From positions 1-9,793 of the forward strand of contig CALMZT010000877.1 of the NCBI GenBank assembly GCA_937870805.1: a DNA stretch of 9,793 bases, given 5' to 3'. Both the position numbers and the translations under genes were made by a program. Positions 5,553 to 9,793 of the stretch are shown in pieces; within the stretch, counting starts at the first letter, position 1; every line of letters begins with the position of its first letter. This DNA comes from an uncultured Chloroflexota bacterium (GTDB lineage: Bacteria > Chloroflexota > Anaerolineae > Aggregatilineales > Phototrophicaceae). Below the pieces are notes generated by a model. It was not told the DNA's origin and did not search any database. It saw nothing but the letters and a program-made list of their open reading frames with translations.

Positions 5553-6266
5553 CTACCTTTCTCTAAAACTCTCCAACTGAGGCTCAATGTCGCGGATAGC
5601 GGTCTCAAAGCTGGCAGCAAGTGCGGCATCCACTTCAAGCTCGTTTTCTACCGCTATCTTATTCAGGAAAGCCCTTGGATCGTTTAAGAGTTCTTCAGTT
5701 TCTTCAGGATTGCGTAGGGCATCGACTACAAAATTCACAAGGTCGGGACGCTCAGGCAAGCGCAGCATATTGGCTAACACGCTGACATACACATCGTCGC
5801 TTGGCATCCAGTTACCTCCCGGCACAACAATTCCTGAAGACAAAGGCGGGACTACATCATAAGGAATGCCCGTAGGTCCAGTCCAGTTCTGAAATGCTGC
5901 CAGTACATTGCAGAAAGTCATCGTCGTCGGTCCCTGGGTAATCCGTACTGCTACATCACGGTCTTCTCTGCCAAGCCTGTTGAGCAAATAGTCTGTCGTT
6001 CCATTAGCGCTGCTGATATTCACCAGAACGAATTCACTGATCGGAACGCTGGGTGTATTATAAACAGTTTCATCCCGCCAATTGGGTCCGGGATAAGCCG
6101 CCAAATGTTCACGCCTATCTGCAAAGACCAATTGGCGAGTAAACCTGCGATTTACCACCACTCCAGTTTGACGCACAGCAACAATGTAATCACCGCTGCC
6201 GAGCGTCTGCTTAATATAATCTACTGTATCATTCGCGTTACTCATTCTCAACAATATGTCCGTCAT
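5553..6266 (-). CDS. Unknown protein with internal duplication, paired with a TIR-propeller gene
   Basis: I do not recognise a named family for this 237-residue protein. It holds two copies of one module: residues 4-33 and 80-109 align without gaps with 14 of 30 identities, sharing S-x-A-N-x-T-x-D-Y, then L-G-x-x-D and V-A-V-R. After a P- and G-rich linker (131-153) comes a helical C-terminal part (157-235) with L-R-L-P-E-R-P-D-L-V-N-F and an acidic helix E-E-T-E-E-L-L-N-D-P-R-A-F-L. There is no signal peptide or membrane helix, so it is probably cytoplasmic. An AAGGGG ribosome site stands 7 nt before the ATG, and the start codon is 10 nt behind the stop of the TIR gene, so the two genes are very likely co-transcribed. 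Two repeated ligand- or protein-binding modules plus a helical adaptor end would fit a partner or regulator of the TIR protein; that is inference. Confidence 0.75.
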   Translation of the reverse strand: MTDILLRMSNANDTVDYIKQTLGSGDYIVAVRQTGVVVNRRFTRQLVFADRREHLAAYPGPNWRDETVYNTPSVPISEFVLVNISSANGTTDYLLNRLGREDRDVAVRITQGPTTMTFCNVLAAFQNWTGPTGIPYDVVPPLSSGIVVPGGNWMPSDDVYVSVLANMLRLPERPDLVNFVVDALRNPEETEELLNDPRAFLNKIAVENELEVDAALAASFETAIRDIEPQLESFRER

Positions 6267-6276
6267 GATTTTCCCC

Positions 6277-7914
6277 TTATGGATTTATATCGTATATACG
6301 CGCCTGCGCCGAATTTTGCCTGAAAACCCAAGCTATGTCTGAAATTCCCGGATCGGCGGCAATGCGTAGTTCCGTTTCACTCTGGTTGCTAAACGTCCAG
6401 AAGGGGTCGTCGCTGTGAGTCGCGTCCCACTCATACCACTGTATCTGATTGCAGTTCTGTGGTTGAGGGGGAGCTTCGATGACGTTTAAGCCTCCTGCCG
6501 AAACCAACCAAATTGAGCGTCCGCCATCTCCAGCGCTCAGGCTGAAAACAGGCACCGACACAAGCGCACTATTGCTCGTTGTACAAAGCATCCATTGATT
6601 AGTTTGCACATTCCAATTACCACTCTGTTCAAAAAGGATGCTCACACCTGTATCGTGCGCCACCCACAGATGTCCATATTGATCGACAGCTATATTGGTT
6701 ACATTCGTGAATAGATCATTTTGAGGTGTTGTGCTGTTATTGATGCGTTCCCAAATGACATTAGACTGATTTGCGCCTCGATACACGGAAGCAAAATTTG
6801 TGACCCACAATCGATAGAAATTGTCTTGTGGAAACGCACGTATCTGATTTGCAGGAATGGGAATGTCAGGATTGAAGTCAAAAGTGCGAATGAGAATGCT
6901 TTCCCATGTGCCCGCCGTATACTGCAAAATGCCCTGTGTACTGGTTCCTACCCAGGTCATCGTACCGTCCGCACTGACGGCTATACTCAACACACTGTCC
7001 TCCATCGGTTGATTTCCAATCTCTGGAGTGATGAAATTTGCTGTACCAATGCTATCATCATAGAAACCTATCAGATCTGTTCTGTTTGTGGTGTCTGCTA
7101 AGGCAAACCACACGACAGTTCCACTTTCATCGGTGGCAACGACGAAAAGATCATCTGTCACAGAGGAAATAGGTTCAAAAACATTCTGATCAACACGATA
7201 GACCCACAAACCGTTATCTGTCGCCAGCCAAGCATTGTTCGTGCCGACAGCAACATCACGGATAATGAGTGTCGATAACCAGCCTGGTGCAGTAAGGACA
7301 TTGATCGGATTGCTCAACGGGAGCACAGGAGGGAAAATGTTACGTAGAGTGAACCACCCAATCACCGACAGGCAAGCAAGCATTAGCAGAGTATAGATAC
7401 TGATCCTAACAGGAGCGAGCCAGAGCAACCGAACCCATTTTCGAGGTTCGATTAGATGAGTAATTCTGTCGACAGAGGCATCAAATAGATGCTGCTTATC
7501 AATTTTTACTGATTCTTGATCGCCTAGCCATTTGGACGGTTTATGAGGCAGGAAAGTTTTTAAGTCCGCAAAGGCAAAATCAGGACTGTAGACGGGAATA
7601 CAGTCATCATGGCGATATATATACGCATAAATGATTTCCTTCAATACCCAGTCATTGGCGTCAAAGGGTTTGTTCGGGTCACTATCTTCACGGCAGCGAT
7701 TAAGGGTATCAAGGGTTAGAACGGGTAAAAACAGGCGCTCTTTTAAAGCTTTTAAGAGGTTTTCAGGATAAGGACCTCTTGGTAGATTTTGAACGTCTTG
7801 AAAGACATCCACACCTTGTTTTTTGAGGGCTTCCGCTATACGTGAAGCTAAATCAATTCCTGGCTTGCGCCGATAACTGATAAAAACTTTGGGGCGGCGG
7901 GGTAATAAACGCAT
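6277..7914 (-). CDS. TIR domain protein with transmembrane helix and beta-propeller sensor
   Basis: Of 545 residues, 8-125 form a TIR domain: K-V-F-I-S-Y-R-R (9-16) as first strand and box 1, then an L-A-S-R-I-A-E-A-L-K-K-Q-G-V-D-V-F-Q-D helix-strand. W89-V-L-K-E93 fits the W-x-x-x-E pattern in which the glutamate is catalytic in NAD-cleaving TIR domains. A single membrane helix lies at about 171-190, preceded by Arg/Lys-rich residues (157-170), so the TIR side is predicted cytoplasmic. Residues 215-545 carry repeated strands of the propeller kind: A-W-L-A-T-D-N-G-L-W-V-Y (228-239), T-W-V-G-T-S-T-Q-G-I (320-329), L-W-V-T-N (369-373), L-W-V-A-H-D-T-G-V (416-424), I-W-L-V-S-A-G-G-L (468-476). 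This resembles the periplasmic propellers of hybrid two-component sensors. So an outer propeller would control an inner NADase or scaffold TIR. The ATG has no strong ribosome site but a TATAAT lies 27 nt upstream. Confidence 0.85.
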   Translation of the reverse strand: MRLLPRRPKVFISYRRKPGIDLASRIAEALKKQGVDVFQDVQNLPRGPYPENLLKALKERLFLPVLTLDTLNRCREDSDPNKPFDANDWVLKEIIYAYIYRHDDCIPVYSPDFAFADLKTFLPHKPSKWLGDQESVKIDKQHLFDASVDRITHLIEPRKWVRLLWLAPVRISIYTLLMLACLSVIGWFTLRNIFPPVLPLSNPINVLTAPGWLSTLIIRDVAVGTNNAWLATDNGLWVYRVDQNVFEPISSVTDDLFVVATDESGTVVWFALADTTNRTDLIGFYDDSIGTANFITPEIGNQPMEDSVLSIAVSADGTMTWVGTSTQGILQYTAGTWESILIRTFDFNPDIPIPANQIRAFPQDNFYRLWVTNFASVYRGANQSNVIWERINNSTTPQNDLFTNVTNIAVDQYGHLWVAHDTGVSILFEQSGNWNVQTNQWMLCTTSNSALVSVPVFSLSAGDGGRSIWLVSAGGLNVIEAPPQPQNCNQIQWYEWDATHSDDPFWTFSNQSETELRIAADPGISDIAWVFRQNSAQARIYDINP

Positions 7915-7940
7915 TTTTCGCTTGAGTGTGTAAAATTAGT

Positions 7941-7946
7941 ATTATA
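7941..7946 (-). promoter_or_regulatory. Possible -10 box of the TIR operon promoter
   Basis: The minus strand reads TATAAT here, about 27 nt before the TIR start codon, which would leave a leader of roughly 20 nt. No clear -35 hexamer stands at the right spacing, so a regulated or extended promoter, or a chance match in AT-rich DNA, is possible. Confidence 0.35.
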
Positions 7947-8018
7947 GCTTGAAAATACTACAATATACTACTCTTCTGCCGACTGCTATCAGTGAGCGAT
8001 AAGGGGTGTGCTTTTGCT

Positions 8019-8942
8019 TTATCTCCTTACCGCACTGCTCCCTTGCAGCGCCAGCGAAATACCGATCAGTACCGTAGACAATACCAGAATAATCGTGGAA
8101 ATGGCATTAATTTCCGGCGTCACCGACAGCTTAAGCAAACCATAAACGAAGATCGGCAGCGTGGTCGCGCCGGGTCCTGTGTTGAAAAATGTAATCACGA
8201 AGTCATCCAGCGACAGCGTAAACGCCAGCAGCGCGCCAGAGATCACACCCGGTAGAATCAGTGGGAGTGTGATACGCCAGAACGTGCGCCACTCGTTCGC
8301 GCCGAGATCACGCGCCGCTTCTTCAAGGCGTGGGTTCATGTCTGCCAAACGTGCGCGCACCACAATCGTCACGTAGGAAATCGAAAACGCGACATGCGCG
8401 ATAATCACCGTATGCAAGCCGGGAACGATGCGTGTACCTGTAAAGTTATCAATGTATTCAAAACAAATGGCAAAGAACGCTGCCAGTGAAATACCCTGCG
8501 TGATTTCGGGGATGACAACGGGCAGCAGCAGCAAACCATCGATGTAGCGCTTGCCGGGATAATTGCCGCGCGCCAGACTGAGCGCCACCAGCGTACCGAT
8601 CACCGTCGAAATCAGCGTCGCCATAAAACCGACAATGATGCTGTTCCACAGGGTTTGCAGCATGATGGTGGTGGTGAAGCGCGCTTCTGTGCCTGCAATG
8701 TCGTTGAAGATGTTGCTGTACCACTGCAAGGTGAAGCCTTCGATGCGCGCCAGCGAACGTGAGCTGTTGAACGAGAACACGACCAGCAGCACAATCGGTG
8801 CCCACAGGAAGAAGTAAACGACAATGGGGTTGAGCGCCAGCATGAATTTGCCGAAGGCGCGCGTGGCAAGGTCAAAGCGTGCTTTATTGCGGTCAATGTG
8901 GATTTCCTGCTGAGGTTGTGCTTTCAATACTGACTGTGCCAT
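8019..8942 (-). CDS. potC: ABC transporter permease, spermidine/putrescine type (PotC-like)
   Basis: The 307-residue protein has six predicted membrane helices: about 37-60, 101-125, 135-160, 178-197, 229-247 and 278-300. The EAA loop E-E-A-A-R-D-L-G-A-N-E-W-R-T-F-W-R-I-T-L (about 211-230) contacts the ATPase. Length and motifs match the PotC branch of the binding-protein-dependent permeases for spermidine and putrescine; iron, thiamine or other cation/anion importers of the same family (PotC/YdcV-like) cannot be excluded. The N-terminal 30 residues are a longer, charged cytoplasmic extension than in the enteric protein. The ATG has AGGGA 7 nt upstream. It is the third gene in the order PotB-like, small membrane protein, PotC-like, and 39 nt separate it from the second. 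The ATPase and the periplasmic binding protein are not in the window. Confidence 0.85.
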   Translation of the reverse strand: MAQSVLKAQPQQEIHIDRNKARFDLATRAFGKFMLALNPIVVYFFLWAPIVLLVVFSFNSSRSLARIEGFTLQWYSNIFNDIAGTEARFTTTIMLQTLWNSIIVGFMATLISTVIGTLVALSLARGNYPGKRYIDGLLLLPVVIPEITQGISLAAFFAICFEYIDNFTGTRIVPGLHTVIIAHVAFSISYVTIVVRARLADMNPRLEEAARDLGANEWRTFWRITLPLILPGVISGALLAFTLSLDDFVITFFNTGPGATTLPIFVYGLLKLSVTPEINAISTIILVLSTVLIGISLALQGSSAVRR

Positions 8943-8981
8943 CGTCTATCCCTGTTTCCTTTTATTCTTGTTCTGGATGCG

Positions 8982-9269
8982 TTACTGATCGTCGTTGTTC
9001 TTCTGCTTTTCAGGTGCTAATTCTTCCTCAGTCCAGCGATTCTCTCGATAGAGAGTAAACGCTGACCATAAAACTACCGCCACCGATATAATCAGCACGA
9101 TCATAAACGCGATCACGCCGACAGGATTCAGCGGGCTTTGCAGCGGATCTTCGGCTCGTAAACTAATCGTCAACAACCACGCCGTAAAGGCAGTGGTACA
9201 GCCGAATACGACGAGTCCAGCTTTCGCAAGTAAGCTCACGATGGTGCGCAAGCCTTTATTGTGGCGCAT
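8982..9269 (-). CDS. Small two-helix membrane protein between the permease genes
   Basis: This 95-residue protein is of unknown function. Two hydrophobic segments are seen, about residues 12-36 and 48-73, joined by a short acidic/proline-rich loop (R-A-E-D-P-L-Q-S-P-L-N-P). The N terminus (R-H-N-K) and the segment after helix two (Y-R-E-N-R) are basic, so both ends should face the cytoplasm; the tail (E-E-E-L, E-K-Q-K-N-N-D-D-Q) is strongly charged. A GGGGGAG ribosome site stands 6 nt before the ATG, so it is probably translated. It lies between potB-like and potC-like genes, usually adjacent in polyamine operons, so it may be an accessory subunit or assembly factor of the transporter; that is only inferred from position. 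No family is recognised. Confidence 0.7.
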   Translation of the reverse strand: MRHNKGLRTIVSLLAKAGLVVFGCTTAFTAWLLTISLRAEDPLQSPLNPVGVIAFMIVLIISVAVVLWSAFTLYRENRWTEEELAPEKQKNNDDQ

Positions 9270-9341
9270 TACACTCCCCCACTATTGGTCTGTCTCGCAA
9301 TTGACCAAAAATATTACTCAACGACTCCACGCCCCGCATTG

Positions 9342-9390
9342 CTCCCCTTTCTCCGCTGGCGGGGAAAGGGGCTGGGGGATAGGGGTTAAC
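9342..9390. repeat. GC-rich palindromic dispersed repeat (REP-like), copy 2
   Basis: Arms CCCCTTTCTCCGC (9344-9356) and GCGGGGAAAGGGG (9359-9371) pair with one mismatch around a TG loop, followed by CTGGGGGATAGGGGTTAAC. This arm-then-CTGGGGG layout is the same as in the element at 2571-2647. It stands between the PotB-like gene and the small membrane gene, inside the presumed operon, where an RNA hairpin could lower read-through or stabilise the upstream message. Confidence 0.7.
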
Positions 9391-9414
9391 CGCACGAATG
9401 ATGAGATAGACCAC

Positions 9415-9793
9415 TTACTCTCGATCTCCGAAGCGCACGTACACCAGCAGCGACAGCAGCACCATCGCCATCATCACCATCGAAAACGCCGCGCCGCGTG
9501 GCCAGTTGCCCGCCGAACCGCGAAACTGTCCTGTAATCAGGTTGCCGATCATCAAGCCCTGCGTGCCGCCCATCAAATCCGGCGTGACGAACGCGCCAAT
9601 CGCTGGAATGAATACAAGGATGCAGCCCGCGATCACGCCCGGCAGCGTCATCGGGAACACCACGCGCCAGAACGCCCACCAATCGTTTGCGCCGAGATCA
9701 TGCGCCGCCTCAACGTAGTGAAAGTCGAAACGTTCCACCGAAGCATAAATCGGCAGCACCATGAAGGGCAAGAAGCCGTAGACTAGCCCAACC
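9415..9793 (-). CDS. potB: ABC transporter permease, PotB-like (C-terminal part, cut by window edge)
   Basis: Only the last 126 or so codons are inside the window; the frame is open to position 9793, where it reads V-G-L-V-Y-G-F-L-P-F-M-V-L-P-I-Y-A-S, a stretch very typical of PotB. Then comes the EAA loop V-E-A-A-H-D-L-G-A-N-D-W-W-A-F-W-R-V-V-F-P, which binds the ATPase. Two more membrane helices follow (roughly around I-A-G-C-I-L-V-F-I-P-A-I-G-A-F and M-V-M-M-A-M-V-L-L-S-L-L-V-Y-V), and the protein ends in R-F-G-D-R-E. No internal start is real; an in-frame TTG near 9771 is just part of the gene. It pairs with the PotC-like permease to form the membrane channel of a polyamine-type importer. 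Confidence 0.85.
   Translation of the reverse strand, partial: VGLVYGFLPFMVLPIYASVERFDFHYVEAAHDLGANDWWAFWRVVFPMTLPGVIAGCILVFIPAIGAFVTPDLMGGTQGLMIGNLITGQFRGSAGNWPRGAAFSMVMMAMVLLSLLVYVRFGDRE

Noticed and set aside
5553..5720. RiPP-leader-like motif (E-E-L-L-N-D-P-R-A-F-L) at the end of the 237-aa protein
   Set aside because: It recalls nitrile-hydratase-type leader peptides, but no cleavage site, core peptide or maturation enzyme is present and the helix simply continues.

Overview
The window (9,793 bp) looks like bacterial chromosome. It is gene-dense, has Shine-Dalgarno-led genes, and its intergenic spaces are packed with dispersed palindromes and short repeats. A free-living bacterium such as a Chloroflexota (Anaerolineae-like) member would fit the style: GC-rich CCCTCTCCCC-type palindromes, GTAGGGGCGCACC elements and hairpin clusters between genes. 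This taxonomic guess is an inference; nothing in the window is a phylogenetic marker.

Layout. Positions 137-1240 on the plus strand hold a tight three-gene operon: a DUF6941-type protein, then a HicA-like toxin and a HicB-like antitoxin. Everything from 1280 to the right edge is on the minus strand. Reading in the direction of transcription (right to left) there are: the C-terminal part of a spermidine/putrescine-type ABC permease (PotB-like, cut by the window edge); a small two-helix membrane protein; a second permease (PotC-like); a TIR-domain protein with one transmembrane helix and a predicted extracellular beta-propeller; a 237-residue unknown protein with an internal duplication, 10 nt behind it; a response regulator fused through GAF to a class III adenylate/guanylate cyclase; a type I phosphoribosyltransferase; and an M20 metallopeptidase.

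How the genes work together. PotB, the small membrane protein and PotC probably form one polyamine-type (or related substrate) import operon whose ATPase and binding protein lie outside the window. The TIR-propeller gene and its 237-aa partner look like a separate two-gene unit, AT-richer than the transporter genes. It is the best candidate here for an undescribed sensing or defence system, because an extracytoplasmic propeller is joined directly to a cytoplasmic TIR domain that keeps a plausible NADase glutamate. The cyclase, phosphoribosyltransferase and peptidase appear to be independent housekeeping or signalling genes.

The 450-bp gap between the phosphoribosyltransferase and the cyclase carries no credible gene but has the most structured non-coding DNA in the window. 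It holds a long inverted repeat and, behind it, four perfect hairpins in an A-B-B-A order in which the two members of each type differ by compensatory base-pair changes. An 18-nt exact repeat also lies just 3' of the stop codons of both the cyclase and the phosphoribosyltransferase genes.
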